Assembly: GCA_949752795.1 (NCBI GenBank)
Contig: OX457072.1
Span: 2,852,001 to 2,916,000 of the forward strand
Direction: 5' to 3'
Origin: Hyperoodon ampullatus
Lineage: Eukaryota; Chordata; Mammalia; Artiodactyla; Ziphiidae
Length of the DNA stretch: 64,000 nucleotides
Position 1 is the stretch's first letter. Every line of letters starts with the position of its first letter. Made by a program: the position numbers and the translations under genes. Shown here in pieces: positions 53,721 to 64,000 of this stretch. The notes below the pieces were generated by a model. The model did not search any database and was not told the DNA's origin. It worked only from the letters and a program-made list of their open reading frames with translations.

Positions 53721-55544
53721 TTAGAAAAAAAAATTTCTTACTCTATCCTTTTGATATATATTCCAAAAATGTGGGGGACCATCTTGGCTGTTTATAGAAG
53801 TTGCAACCACCCAGGAAGAGCAGTCCCACTGTTGCCATAGTGATCATGAATGATGGAGCCATTCTGCCAGAAATCTCATTCACTTGAAAACTGAAGTCCC
53901 CAAGTGACAATAAGCTGAGGACACTGTAATATCAGCGGGGATAATGTCTAAGACACAGTAAGACACCCAAACAAGAAGCGAGAGCCTCAATTCACTTTAC
54001 CACAAGTTATAGGAAGGCTGAATGGCAGACACACTCACAGGAATCCAGTGTTAGAGATCAGAGAGCTTCCACAGCCAAAAAGTACATCTGCTACCTTAAA
54101 ATAAAAAAGAAGGAAAAATATATATATACACACTTCCAGGACAGTGATGAAAAGACAAAGACAGGCTGGCCAGACAACGACGTTTATTTTCCATAGAACT
54201 GACCGGCTGAATCAAACGACTTTACCCCCAAAAGTGTAAATTATCTTTTTAATATGGTGAATTGTATATTGATATAAACGCATACTGACTCTAAGTAAAG
54301 AAGTGGGCGTTACCATTCAGGTGGCCATCGTGGACCGTGTGAATGGTGCTCCCAGGAGGTGGTCCTTTCTGCCCAGCACATCTCCTCCAAGACATGAGTC
54401 TGGTTCCTCGCCGCCGTGTTGCCCTCAGGTGACCCTCACTCTTGCTGACGGTGGGTGCCTGTGACTGAGAGAGAGGATGTGAGATCCACCAAAGGGCAGA
54501 AGAGTAACATACGGCCTCAGGAGCCTCTGGCGGCCACCTTCACTCAACAGGTCAGCTGAGAAGCAGAAGAGGTCCTTGTGCAGAGCGAGGGCCTGAGCAA
54601 AGGCAGAGAAAGGAGCAGACAGGAGATGGAGGAAGAGCCCCGCACATTCCCTGTTCCAGCCTCTCCTGAGACCCAGCTGGATTCCTGCCCTTGAGTTCCA
54701 TAAGTCATCCCCAGTTTTTATAGTTAATTCCCTGTTTCAACTACATTAGCTGACACGTGAAATAAAACAACCTTAAATCACCGAAAATGAGCAGAGAGCT
54801 ATTGCAGACCGTGGAGGGACTATTTATTCAACAGTTGTCCCACAGCTATTAGCAAATGCTCTGGCACCATGTCCAGAATTTTAGAAAAAAAAAGATTTTA
54901 TGAGGCATAGGAAAAGTAGATTCTTTGTAATTAAAAAAAAGAAATCTACTAATATACTTGGCTTGGAGAGCCTAGGACATCACAGCTTTCAGGACAATCG
55001 TGAGCAAGAGGCAGACCCTGTACCATCCCTCTCGGGTCCCGGAGTGGCCACTGTGGCTGAGAGTCTGGGTCTGGGGCCAATGTGTTTGCACTGTCACGAT
55101 GCCAAGGACGTTTTTCTTCTCAACCGAGACATACCCGTAAGAACAGCAGAAGGCGCAGGAAGGTTAAGGTGCTTCAGTGCCCACTGTTCCATGTCTGTGT
55201 CCTGATTGTGTTACTCTGTGCTCCTGGAATAAATGTAAATCAAGTGACTAGCTTTCACCAACTCTGCAGTAATAAATGGCATGTCTCTAAGCCCTTAAAC
55301 GTTGCCTGAAGTTGAGCACCTTTCTGAAAGCATTTTGGAGGGGGAAGGGAGGATTGTAAATTTTCTTACTTTAGTTTCCCAAATCAAGATGAGCTGGCAA
55401 TGCAGTGTTCTCCCCACCCAGGCTTTATGTGTGGCTGAACTTGTCCCATTTTGTTCTGCAGGAACCATCAGTTTCTGACTTCTTTCAATGCTGTTTCACC
55501 CTTGAATGGCAAAAGACAAAACAAAGGACTCACCAAGCAGGAAA
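53721..55544. other. Unique non-coding interval, no gene seen
   Basis: No recognisable repeat. The plus frame 54900-55205 (101 codons) and 55082-55309 overlap and lack motifs. 54310-54780 is compositionally balanced and repeat-poor. Confidence 0.4.
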
Positions 55545-55655
55545 TGTAAATTGATGCAGCCACTATGGAAAACAGTTTGGAGGTTCCTTAAAAAATAAAA
55601 ATAGAGCTACCATATGACCCAGCAATCCCACTCCTGGGCATATATCTGGAAAAGA
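55545..55655 (+). mobile_element. L1 ORF2 3'-end scrap
   Basis: AATGTAAATTGATGCAGCCACTATGG, ACAGTTTGGAGGTTCCTTAAAAAATAAAAATAGAGC and CAGCAATCCCACTCCTGGGC are ORF2 sequence in sense, about 110 bp. It stops without tail. Confidence 0.85.
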
Positions 55656-55734
55656 TGAAAGTGCACTTTCAGGGCACTCACACAGCCACAGCTTCTAAAA
55701 GTCAAGCATTTAAAGACCATCCATTCAAATTCTT

Positions 55735-55830
55735 TTCCCATTTAGGTTATTACAGGGTATTGATCAGAGTTCCCTGTGTTATCTAGTAGGTCCTTGTTGG
55801 TTATCTATTTTAAATACAAAAGTTTTTTCG
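55735..55830 (-). mobile_element. 96-bp L1 3' UTR insertion with 23-bp target duplication
   Basis: On the minus strand it reads AACCAACAAGGACC, then ACACAGGGAACTCTGATC and TAATAACCTAAATGGGAAA: an internal piece of the L1 3' UTR. Both sides carry the same 23-bp sequence (55712-55734 and 55831-55853, ending CATTCAAATTCTT). It has no poly(A) tail. The junction instead overlaps an A-rich stretch of L1 that matches the target. Confidence 0.9.
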
Positions 55831-55853
55831 AAAGACCATCCATTCAAATTCTT

Positions 55854-55990
55854 CATTTTACTGATGGGGAAACTGAAGCCCAGAGAGGTAAGGGGACTTG
55901 TTCAAGGTCACAGAGTCCATTAGAACAGACGACAGACGTGGTTTCACCTGTACCAGAGTTGTTGGAAGAACCTCGCATCTAATCTTTGCC
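55854..55990 (-). mobile_element. MIR SINE fragment
   Basis: CATTTTACTGATGGGGAAACTGAAGCCCAGAGAGG (55854 region) and GGACTTGTTCAAGGTCACAGAG are a reverse MIR core. The pre-insertion site joined the left target copy directly to this MIR. Confidence 0.8.
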
Positions 55991-56568
55991 AAATGGAGTT
56001 AATTTCAGTGGAGCTTCAGCCCAGCTAGATCTCTAGCAGGCACATGGTACTGCCTGGGAGAAACAGAGAACTTGGCAGAGACTCTGGTCACACCCCGACC
56101 AGCCAAGGTCAGCCAAGTTCTCAGAAAGACAGAGAACAGAGCCCAGAAGATAGCACTTGCTTTTTTCTTTTTTTCTTCCAGACACCCACTGTTTGACCTG
56201 CTGTCTTCCTGATACATGCTGTATCTTACCTCTCTCCTTTTTAATTCCCCACAGCGGAGTCCTTGAGGCTGTCAGCTGGATCCCAGCATCTTTCCTGGAC
56301 CACTCAGCACACAGGTGTGGAGGAAGGAGGTGATGGCATTTGGGGCTCTGAGACACCCTTGTGTGTTGGGCAGCACTCTGACAGGGGGTCCAGAAAGGAC
56401 TGACACCTGAAGCCCTGCAGTGGCCAGAGGAGAGGGGCCCCACTGTGCCCGCCCAGACCAGAGATCCTGCCCACGCTGGGCAGCCCAGCGCTGAAGGCCT
56501 TCAGAACCCAGGCCGCTTTAACAAGTTCCCTGCTCAGCACTGCGAACTGAGACTCGCCGTCTCTCTGC
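55991..56568. other. Non-coding interval, no gene seen
   Basis: Unique sequence. Overlapping minus frames at 56005-56217, 56033-56443 and 56304-56540 compete with each other and show no domain. Confidence 0.4.
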
Positions 56569-56590
56569 CTCTGTCTGTCTGTCTGTCTGT

Positions 56591-56639
<49 letters not shown>
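56569..56639 (+). repeat. Compound (TCTG)n(CA)n microsatellite
   Basis: About five TCTG units (56570-56591) followed by 24 uninterrupted CA units (56592-56639). Uninterrupted length suggests it is likely polymorphic. Confidence 0.97.
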
Positions 56640-56640
<1 letters not shown>

Positions 56641-56700
56641 ATTCCTTGGTGAGAAACAATAATATAAAAGAATAAGTTCTATTTTCCTTGATTGTATTTT

Positions 56701-57093
56701 TTTTCAAAATTATAACAATTTTTTGAGTACTTTCTATTTATTTTACTTATTTATTTATTATTTATTTATTTTTGGCTGCGTTGGGTCTTCATTGCTGCAC
56801 GTGGGCTTTCTCTAGTTGCGGCGAGCAGGGGCTACTCTTCACTGCGGTGCGCAGGCTTCTCCTTGCAGTGGCTTCTCTTGTTGTGGAGCACGGGCTCTAG
56901 GCGTGCAGGCTCAGTAGTTTTGGGTCGTGGGCTCAGTAGTTGTGGCATGTGGGCTCTAGAGTGCAGGTGCAGTAGTTGTGGCGCACAGGCTTAGCTGCTC
57001 CACCGCATATGGGATCTTCCCGGACTAGGGCTCGAACCCGTATCCTCGTCATTGGCAGACGGATTCTTAACCCCTGCACCACCAGGAATGCTC
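56701..57093 (-). mobile_element. CHR-type SINE, full length with long A/T tail
   Basis: The tail side is unusually extended (TATTTATTTTACTTATTTATTTATTATTTATTTATTTTTGGCTGCGTTGGG at 56729-56785). The body has reversed AGTAGTTG modules and the head ends near CACCAGGAATGCTC. Perfect 15-bp duplication CCTTGATTGTATTTT at 56686-56700 and 57094-57108. Confidence 0.95.
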
Positions 57094-57109
57094 CCTTGAT
57101 TGTATTTTT

Positions 57110-58940
57110 AAACATGCAGAGCAAAAGATAAAATTCGAGCACTTTCATCTCCAATAAGTGGCTTTATAAAGAGTCAAGATAAAGATGAAATGACGGAATG
57201 AATGAATCAGAAGTGAGCAGCCAAAGGAAACCTTACAGAAAGATGCATCCCCCCAAACCAGGAGCCACAGTGATTAGTTTAGGTGGCTGCTTTGGGCTTC
57301 AGTCCACAGAGCCACAAGAAAGGACATGGGGATTGAAAGCCCAGAGTGTGGCAAGCCAAGTTGCAATATTCCTGGAGAAATTAAAAGGATGGTGGGGGAG
57401 AAAGGATAGAAAACTCTCAGAGTTAGACACGGAGCCTTGAGGAGGCAGTGGACATTCTCGCTTTAATGAGTGACTTGAGCTCAGTCTCAGGAGAGGATGG
57501 GCTGACAAGGTGTCCATCAGGCTTATCAGAAAGCTGCATTCAATTAATGTTTGTCATTTCAGTGAAGATGCATATTTTTCTGAATAAACAATGAGTCACT
57601 GGCCACGTGCTAAACCCCAGTCCGTCTCGGTTACCTTCCCAAGGAGCCGCCCACCGCTGGCATCATGCCCGTCTCCAGCCCCACAAAGGAGGGGTCACCA
57701 GCCAGCGTTCTCTCTAGAACAGCTTCCCTCTGCTCTGCTCAGCTTAATGATGCTCACCCTTCCAGTTCCAGAGAGAGGCTCCCCTTTTCCAGAAGTGCCT
57801 CTGCTGTAGCGTCCATAAGCCCCTGTAAACACTTGAACTCGGAACGTCCTCTGTGTTGTACGCCTCACCCTGATTCCAGCCCGGCCCATCCTGGAAGCCC
57901 TGAACACAGGCTCAAGTCGCCACCTCCGAGGCAGAGCCTCTGTAACGGCTCAGAGCCCCCTGTGCCCTTCACAGCCTACAGTCTGAGAGCGAATGGTGCT
58001 AATACTCAGCTGAGGACGTGGTCATGGGGGTGGGGGGACAGCAGAGGAGGAGTGTGCAGCACCAGAAGATGCTTCCCCTGGAGCCTCCAGGACAGCTGAC
58101 CGCCCCCCTCCACTTTCCTGTTTCTGGAGAAGAGCCTGGGGGAGCCTCCATCTGCAGGAGACCTCACACGGGCGGAGGTGAAGTGACACCGGCCCGTCTC
58201 TGCTCTTCTGAGTTGCCTCCAGAACAATCGTGAGTGCAGGTGTCAACACAGGCTAAGCAAAGAGGAAAGAGACACCTCACTGCAAAGTGCCAGTCCTTGC
58301 GAAGACCTCCTGGGAGGACCCAGGGGAGGGGGCTTGGGTGCCGGGGGAGAGGGTGTTGAGCAGGGAGAGGGCATGGGGGTACACGGGGAGAGTCTGTTGA
58401 TAGGGGAGCTTTCTCTTCGGGCCCACGTTCACCATCTGGCAGGGATGACTGGAGCCCACCCTGTGGAGCCGGTGGAATGACCCCTTGAAAGAGGGCCTTG
58501 TGACGGCCTCCAGGGAATGGGATGGGACGCCGGAACCTCCTTGGTGGGGTCCTGAGGGTGGGGGGAGGAGGCTCCAGGAGGAGGGCGTGTTCAAGTGGCC
58601 TCGTCACCTGAGACCAGAGAACCCCTCGCGCGATGTGTCCCCTAAGAGGACACAGGGACACTCCCTTCTCCTGAGAAATGCTCTAGTGAGGGGAGAGCAG
58701 CACTCAAGAAGCTCAGGGTCCTCAGTGAACGGGGGCTGACATTAGAAGATTCTACCAGGAGAGGGGTCACCTCGAGTCAGCGGGGGCCATGGGAACCCTG
58801 CTGAGAGAGTCCCTGAGACAACGTGCCATCTTCAGTGGCCAAGGTGGACATAACTGCTGTCACTGGGGTCAAGGCCAGAGCTGCAAACAGGGCCCCTTGA
58901 TCTGCGAGAATCTATGGGAACAGCAAATAGACCCTACTGG
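57110..58940. other. GC-rising non-coding interval, no gene seen
   Basis: 1.8 kb without a recognised repeat. Many overlapping frames on both strands between 57591 and 58740 (for example 57665-58099 + and 58164-58661 -) cancel each other out as evidence. No splice-flanked exon or CpG island that I trust. Confidence 0.4.
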
Positions 58941-58944
58941 GTTT

Positions 58945-59258
58945 TTTTAAATCAATATATATGTATTTTTTAATTTTTATAGATTATTCTCCATTTAAAG
59001 TTATTATAAAATATCAGTTATATTCCCTGTGCCGCACATTACGTCTTTGTATCTTATTTACTTTACACCTAGTAGTTTGTACCTCTTAATCCTCTTCCTT
59101 TATCTTGTCCGACCCTCACCCCTCTCCCCTCTGGTAACCACTAGTTTGTTCTCTGTATCTATGAGGCTGTTTCTGTTTTGTTATATTCATTCGTTTTATT
59201 TTTTAGATTTCACATACAAGTAAAAGTGTATAGTGTTTGTCTTTCTCTGTCTGACTTA
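58945..59258 (-). mobile_element. L1 3' UTR, sense part of an inverted L1
   Basis: Reverse-complement 3' UTR: CTCCATTTAAAGTTATTATAAAATATCAG (58990), GCACATTACGTCTTTGTATC, ACTGGTAACCACTAGTTTGTTCTC-like (59138-59155), TGAGGCTGTTTCTGTTTTG and TGTCTGACTTAC (59246-59257). The A-rich end is on the left. Confidence 0.85.
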
Positions 59259-59260
59259 CA

Positions 59261-59366
59261 TAGATGTGGAAGCAACCTAAGTGTCCATCACCAGATGGCT
59301 GGATAAAGATGATGTGGTATATATAAGAGAGAATATTACTCAGCCATAAAAAAGAAGGAAATTTTG
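59261..59366 (+). mobile_element. L1 ORF2 end, inverted part of the same L1
   Basis: ATGTGGAAGCAACCTAAGTGTCCATC (59264), GATGATGTGGTATATATAAG and ATTACTCAGCCATAAAAAAGAAGG are ORF2 sense. They abut the reversed 3' UTR head-on. Read on the minus strand, this is an inverted 5' part followed by a sense 3' part, the twin-priming pattern. Confidence 0.85.
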
Positions 59367-59819
59367 AGTGGATGGCACCTGATGGCAGGAGGGGAGCTGT
59401 TCATTGGCCCAATCGCATGGCCTTCACTCACTACAGTTGTTCCAGGGACCCAGCTGCCAGCACAGAGACTTTGGGCAGAGCAGGCGGCCACTGGTAATTA
59501 ACCTGCAACTAGGTTAATGTGCTGTATGTTTCCACCCTGGAGGAGTAGCCATGCATCCTTACAACACTGACTCCAGATCTTGGTTTCCTTTCCCTGCATG
59601 CTGTTCTGCTGTCAGCACCATTATTTGAAGGCTTACAGATGCCCCTTTATCAATACAACATCCTGCAAAACATCACCTCAGACTAAGGGGTCCAGCTTAT
59701 AGGGAAGGAGGGATGGCAGGAACCTCATAGAGCATCACTCCTCAGCGTCAGCTGGACCAGTCTCCCCACTTCCATGCATCTTCTACACCACTGCCAGTTT
59801 TTTTTTTTCCTATATAAAA
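59367..59819. other. Non-coding interval, no gene seen
   Basis: Unique sequence. A T-run at about 59798-59807 precedes the L2 fossil. Confidence 0.45.
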
Positions 59820-60135
59820 ATCTGGTGCTTTCCCGCCCCAGCCTAAAACCCTTTGGTAGTTTCCCAAAGATTTCAGGATGTAGACCAAGCGCCTCAGTAT
59901 GTAGCAAAGGCCTTTTATACCCAGCACCACACTCCTTCCCAGCCTCATCTCCTGATGCAACCACCACATTCACAAAAAGTCGCACGGAACCCGCCCTGTT
60001 TTCTGAAAGGCATCTGCCCTCTCAGGCCATGTCATTTGCTTTTTCTGCTCTTTCTTTGGAATATCCTTGCTTTAACTCTCTTTCTAAAACCCCCACCAAC
60101 CACAACTCCCTTGAGACCTGTATACAATCAATGGC
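59820..60135 (+). mobile_element. L2 LINE 3' region fragment
   Basis: CCTAAAACCCTTTGGTAGTTTCCC, TCAGGATGTAGACCAAGCGCCTCAG, CACCACACTCCTTCCCAGCCTC and CTTTGGAATATCCTTGC follow L2 order. A 121-codon plus frame at 59774-60139 is a fossil-derived shadow. Confidence 0.65.
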
Positions 60136-60645
60136 TTAACAAGCTACCACACATTTAGCAGCTTAAAGAGCACACAGGTATAAACTCCCAGTTTCTGTGA
60201 ACAGGAGTCCAGGCATGGACACTCAGCTGTGTCCTCTGGTTCAGGGTCTCCCAGGCTGCAGTCAAGGTGTCAGCCAGGGCTGTGGTCTCATCTCCTGGCT
60301 CGACTGGGGAAGGGTCTGTTTCCAAGCTCCTGGGCTTGTTGGCAGAATCCAGCCCCTAGAAGAATGTTGGATGCGAGCCTCACTTTCTTGCTAGAAGCTG
60401 CCCTCAGCTCCTGGCAGCAAGAGTCTCTCCACAGGGTAACCCCCAGCACGGCAGCTTGCTTCATCAGAGCCAGCAAGGGAGAGGCTGGCAAGACTCAAGT
60501 CAAAGTCCTGTGTAACATGACCGCGGAAGTGATGGCCCATCATTCTGCGTATCCTGTTGGTTGAAGGCAAGTCACAGGTCCTGCCCACACTCAAGAGGAG
60601 TGGCTACCCAGGGGCGTGAACACCAGGAGCCCACCAGCCACGGGA
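60136..60645 (-). mobile_element. MaLR-like LTR
   Basis: GGGTCTCCCAGGCTGCAGTCAAGGTGTCAGCCAGGGCTGTGG (60243-60284), CTCGACTGGGGAAGG, CAGCTTGCTTCATCAGAGCCAGCAAGG (60451), GTGTAACATGACCGCGGAAGTGATGG and GGCAAGTCACAGGTCCTGCCCACACTCAAG (60568) match a common LTR strongly. Frames at 60197-60564 arise inside it and are not genes. Confidence 0.7.
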
Positions 60646-61164
60646 CCTAACCCCACCATCACTGGTGTCTCCGCTCTGCTCTGTGTTCCCCTAGCACCTG
60701 GGTCTCAGACATAGGACTGTTCGCTGTCTCCTATAGCACACGTGTAATAAAAATCCTCAGGCACGGCATTCTCCCGCCACAGCAGAGCTCATAGACTCTT
60801 CGCGTTAGCATGCCCGGGGGCCTACCACAGTGGTCCACACCCAGGAGGGGCACGGGGCACAAGGCTTCAAGCACCCCCTCCCGGTCCAGTCATGGCTTCC
60901 CCTGTCCAGAGAAGGAAGAGAAGGGAGGTCTACAAAGTTGGATTTCTATCAGTTTACTCTCTTTACAGCTTTCTGCTTCTCCTAAGGAAAATATCTGTCG
61001 ATTTGCCAATTCCATCAAATAGTTGTTTTATTTATAACGAAAATCAAGGTTTAGGTTTTATCAGCACCTAACATCAGCCTAAGGTAACTTACATACCAGA
61101 ACAATATTAGCCATTGTCTCCACTGAAATTTTTAGCCAAGAGAAGGGAGATGCACTGAATTTGT
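60646..61164. other. Non-coding interval, no gene seen
   Basis: Unique sequence. The 70-codon plus frame at 60810-61022 has no motif. Confidence 0.45.
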
Positions 61165-61300
61165 GTGTGCTGCACTTCAAATCCTCATAATATCCCTGTA
61201 CAATAAGCATTGTTACCTCCATTTCACAAGCCAGGAAACTGAAGCTCAGTTTAAGTGATTTGCTCTTGGTGGAATCAGAACTCATATTTGGTCTGGATTT
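61165..61300 (-). mobile_element. MIR SINE fragment
   Basis: CATTGTTACCTCCATTTCACAAGCCAGGAAACTGAAGCTCAG (61209-61249) and GGAATCAGAACTCATATTTGG (61271) are a reverse MIR core. Confidence 0.75.
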
Positions 61301-63059
61301 CTCCGTCTTTCCACACCTCCTGCTCAGAGCCTGGCGGAGGGTCAAGGTCAGAGAGAACTTCGGGCAGCAGAGGGGAGCTCCCAGGGGGTCCTGATTCCAC
61401 CTCCAAGCAAACATGTAGAAATCCAGCTTTGGGCTCCAGAAACTTCTCCCTGGGAGCAGCAGCTGTCCTGTCTTGTGGCGTGTGGTGACCTGGGACAAAG
61501 AGGCTCAGAGCAGAAGTGGGGATGGGCAGGCTGGAGAACTGTTGCTGACCAAACTCTCATCCAAAAACAAATGTTTTTAATCCATTTCTAATGGTACATT
61601 TGGTTGCCTCAAAGGCAGTCTCTTCCCTCAGAAATGCCTGATTACACGCACAATCCTGGAAACGACTGACTTCCTCTACTCTGAATTCTCGCAGGGAATC
61701 TGGCAACCCCAAATCTAACACTAGGCTCGGACTCACCTGAGGCCCCCGGGAGGCGCCCACCTCGTCTCCCCCAGGGCTGGGCGGGGGTGGGTGTGAGGAC
61801 ACAAGAAGGGAAGGGGGCCTCCAGCAGGAACCGTCTGACTGACCTTCAGCCCCGACGCCTCATCTGGTAGACGGTGGTTCAGCATCTTCGGAGGAAAGTC
61901 TTGTCTTATGTAAAATGCCTTCAGACACGTCACTACGTCGTCTAGGAGTCATTCCTTTCGGACACGTCTACTGAGCCTGCTGTGCCCTGGGGCTTCCCCT
62001 GAGCACTGGCTCACCTTCTTCAGGTTCCTGATGAAGGACCCTCATGAGACGGCGGGGAGTTCTAGAAAATGCTGCAAAGACCCCACACAAACTGCAGGAC
62101 CCCGATTCTCCACTGAGCTCCCCGGCACCTGTGGACTGAGGGGCCTGAGGGAGACGAGACGGTCCCGGGTTTGCTTCTGCCCCCGAGACCAGGTAAACTG
62201 AGTAACCTCTGCAAACCTTTTCAATCCATTTCACCATTTAAAAATAAGACTGTTTGTGACTTGCTGGAGGTTAACTCCCTCCGGGCAGTTAGGACTTGGA
62301 AAAAACAAGCATAATACCCACTTCCAGGCTGGAAGAAATAAACAAGTTTCCCCTTTCTTCAGAAATGTTGTGTCATTCCAAATAATTGGAATTGCTTTTT
62401 CTCAAGAATTACTAAAATGTGTTTGTATGAATTCAAAGAAAGGGCCCAGTCGAGCAGACTCTAGACTCCTAACCCTCCGGAGATCAGGAGATGCCAGCCC
62501 TGGGCATCACCCACACAAGAGGGGGCTTCAGGATGGGGCAGAGGAGGTGCCAGAAGTTTCTAGCACGTGGTGGACACTCACTGGTGTACATCCCCAAGGG
62601 ACTCGGCACCAGTGACACGCACACAGCACCGATTTGCTCCTGAGGGAAAATCCTAGTGTCACAGAGAGAACCTCAGGCCCCACCTCCAAGGAGCTGGGAG
62701 GGGACCTCCACCCTGAACCCCCAAACCCCCAGCTGCAGCTCTGGAAACATTCACAGTAAAAGACAAGGCCCCCGAGACTGAACCCCTCACGGCCTGGGAG
62801 CCCCCAAGTGTCCCGGACAGTGAGGCACGAGGAACCTCAGGCTCCTGCTGGCCCCCAGCGACACAGAGCCAGTCCACAGCCCAGGACCCACCCACACCAG
62901 CTGGGCCACGACGGGAGCCTCAGGGTCAGCCAGGGAAGCAACAGGAGAGAGTCCCGATGTCCAAGCAAGAAGCCCCTCAGGCCGCTGACCGCAAAGACGG
63001 GACGATTGCAGTGACCCTGCTCGGGCTCAGATGGCACCAGGGAACCAGGCACCCGCACT
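61301..63059. other. Unique non-coding interval, no gene seen
   Basis: About 1.75 kb with no repeat I recognise and moderate GC content. Overlapping frames at 61079-61498 (-), 61968-62237 (-), 62256-62615 (+) and 62659-62895 (-) have no recognised domain. Confidence 0.4.
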
Positions 63060-63240
63060 TTGTCACTTACCAGCTACAGACATTGGGGAGGTTATCTAGC
63101 TGTGTGCCTCAGCTTCCCCATCCGTGAAACGGGAATCTTAACATTCCTATCTCACTGGGTCACTGTCCGTTAAACACTGTGATATGTGGAAGGTGGTTGG
63201 AACAGAGTCTGGGACATAGAAGATGCTCAAGACGGGTTCC
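63060..63240 (+). mobile_element. MIR SINE, near full length
   Basis: TTGTCACTTACCAGCTACAG, GTGTGCCTCAGCTTCCCCATCCGTGAAACGGGAATC (63101) and GGAACAGAGTCTGGGACATAGAAGATGCTCAAG (63199-63231) are a sense MIR. Confidence 0.85.
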
Positions 63241-63346
63241 AGCTCCCCGCCCTCAAGTGAAAAGCCCCGTTTCTTTTAGGTTCCTGCCCTTTGGCGATGC
63301 CACTGCTGGTTGCACCCCAGAGACCGAGACACCCTACCCCACCCAT

Positions 63347-63476
63347 CCTCCTGCCGCAGTGCACGTGCGCGTGAGGCTGGCCACCCTGCAGGCCACCCCT
63401 CAGAACCCCAGCCTCCTGCCGCAGTGCACGTGCGCGTGAGGCCGGCCACCCTGCAGGCCGCCCCTCAGAACCCCAG
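63347..63476 (+). repeat. 65-bp tandem duplication, two copies
   Basis: CCTCCTGCCGCAGTGCACGT and the rest of a 65-bp unit (63347-63411) is repeated at 63412-63476 with about three substitutions. Each unit contains GCACGTGCGCGTG, that is an E-box CACGTG inside a CpG cluster. Confidence 0.95.
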
Positions 63477-64000
63477 ACTCCTACTTCCCGCGCCCTTTGC
63501 GCTTCCTCCCTTTCACCTTCACGCCCGTGAAGGCGCCTGAGGACTGTCACCGCTTGAAGCCATAAGTTGGACCACACCTGGCTCTGACTGGGTGGGCTTC
63601 ACCTGCACTGGTATTCCTCCCGTTATCTCCTGTCCACCCACCTGATTGCCTCACTACAACCTCCAGGCTGCTGACCCCTTCCTTTGACTTAATCCAGTCT
63701 CTGAACACGCTCCCAGCCCTGCTTCCTTCTTATCCCTCCGTGTCCGTATTTCAGCCGCTCTGCTGTGCGCCCCCCACTGCTTCCATCCCTCGCCGCGTCT
63801 CAGCAAAAGCACGGCTGCCCCCTGCGTCCACCTGCCAGGACAGCACCGCCCTCCCGCCCCGTCTGGACCTGAAACACGGCCTGGCGCGGCGGTGGTGAGT
63901 CCCCTGTTTCCATAGTAACTGGTCCAAACGCTGTCCTCTGGCTTGGCTGTCCACTCGCAGAGGCTCCTCGTGGACATATTGTGTTTCAGTCCTGTTGTTC
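63477..64000. other. GC-rich non-coding end of window
   Basis: A GC- and pyrimidine-rich segment. CpG density is moderate at 63840-63900 (CGCCCCGTCTGG, GGCGCGGCGG). Minus frames at 63654-63977 and 63751-63954 overlap and are not supported as exons. The window ends without a visible boundary. Confidence 0.4.

Noticed and set aside
56005..56540. Competing 70-136 codon minus frames near 56 kb
   Set aside because: They overlap one another in three frames. Nothing in them resembles a known domain.
57591..58740. Cluster of overlapping frames as a possible gene
   Set aside because: Frames occur on both strands with similar length, with no consistent splice sites, domains or start context.

Overview
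The window is mammalian nuclear DNA, most likely from a whale or dolphin. The best evidence is four intact tRNA-derived SINEs of the CHR type that is abundant in Cetacea and related Cetartiodactyla (3055-3476 as a dimer, 30849-31193, 31664-32017, 56701-57093) and two older relatives (15670-15826, 22216-22314). A cetartiodactyl-type L1 with its own 3' UTR style and ancient MIR, L2, MER5 and MaLR repeats agree with this. There is nothing prokaryotic: no operons, dense ORFs, CRISPR or ribosome binding sites. Family names come from remembered consensus sequences, not from a database search, and most repeat boundaries are good to about 10-30 bp.

I find no convincing host protein-coding exon, tRNA gene or rRNA gene. 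The only long protein-coding traces are the disabled ORF1 and ORF2 of one L1 (about 46340-51981). One protein-like minus-strand stretch near 32986-33300 is unidentified. The window reads as intergenic or deep intronic sequence.

Layout. 1-9 kb is AT-rich, with an old L1 piece, a dimeric SINE insertion and L2/MIR fossils. 9-14.5 kb is more GC-rich, with a small CpG-rich patch at 9585-9905, several L2 and hAT-type fossils and a short 10-bp repeat. 15-26 kb holds two CHR-related SINEs, a GC-rich 21-22 bp minisatellite (17967-18292), an inverted L1 3' UTR, a GATA array, and a MaLR-type LTR carrying a 36-bp VNTR (25631-25882). 26-36 kb holds MER5, MIR and L2, a pair of opposite CHR SINEs, and an L1 inserted near L2-derived DNA. 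36-45 kb is mostly old L1 and MIR, a strong hairpin (36106-36155), and a solo LTR nested in a MaLR LTR. 46-52 kb is the long L1, which has an extensive 5' region but lacks its 3' UTR and poly(A) tail. 52-64 kb is largely unique sequence with L1 scraps, one SINE, a CA microsatellite and a 65-bp tandem duplication.

No genes cooperate here. The window is a record of retrotransposition and tandem-repeat growth. The most informative observations are mechanistic: two CHR units mobilised as one, a 96-bp L1 scrap with a 23-bp target duplication but no poly(A), microsatellites grown at the same 3' UTR position in three L1 copies, and a VNTR born inside an LTR. I did not find evidence for a new functional biological system.
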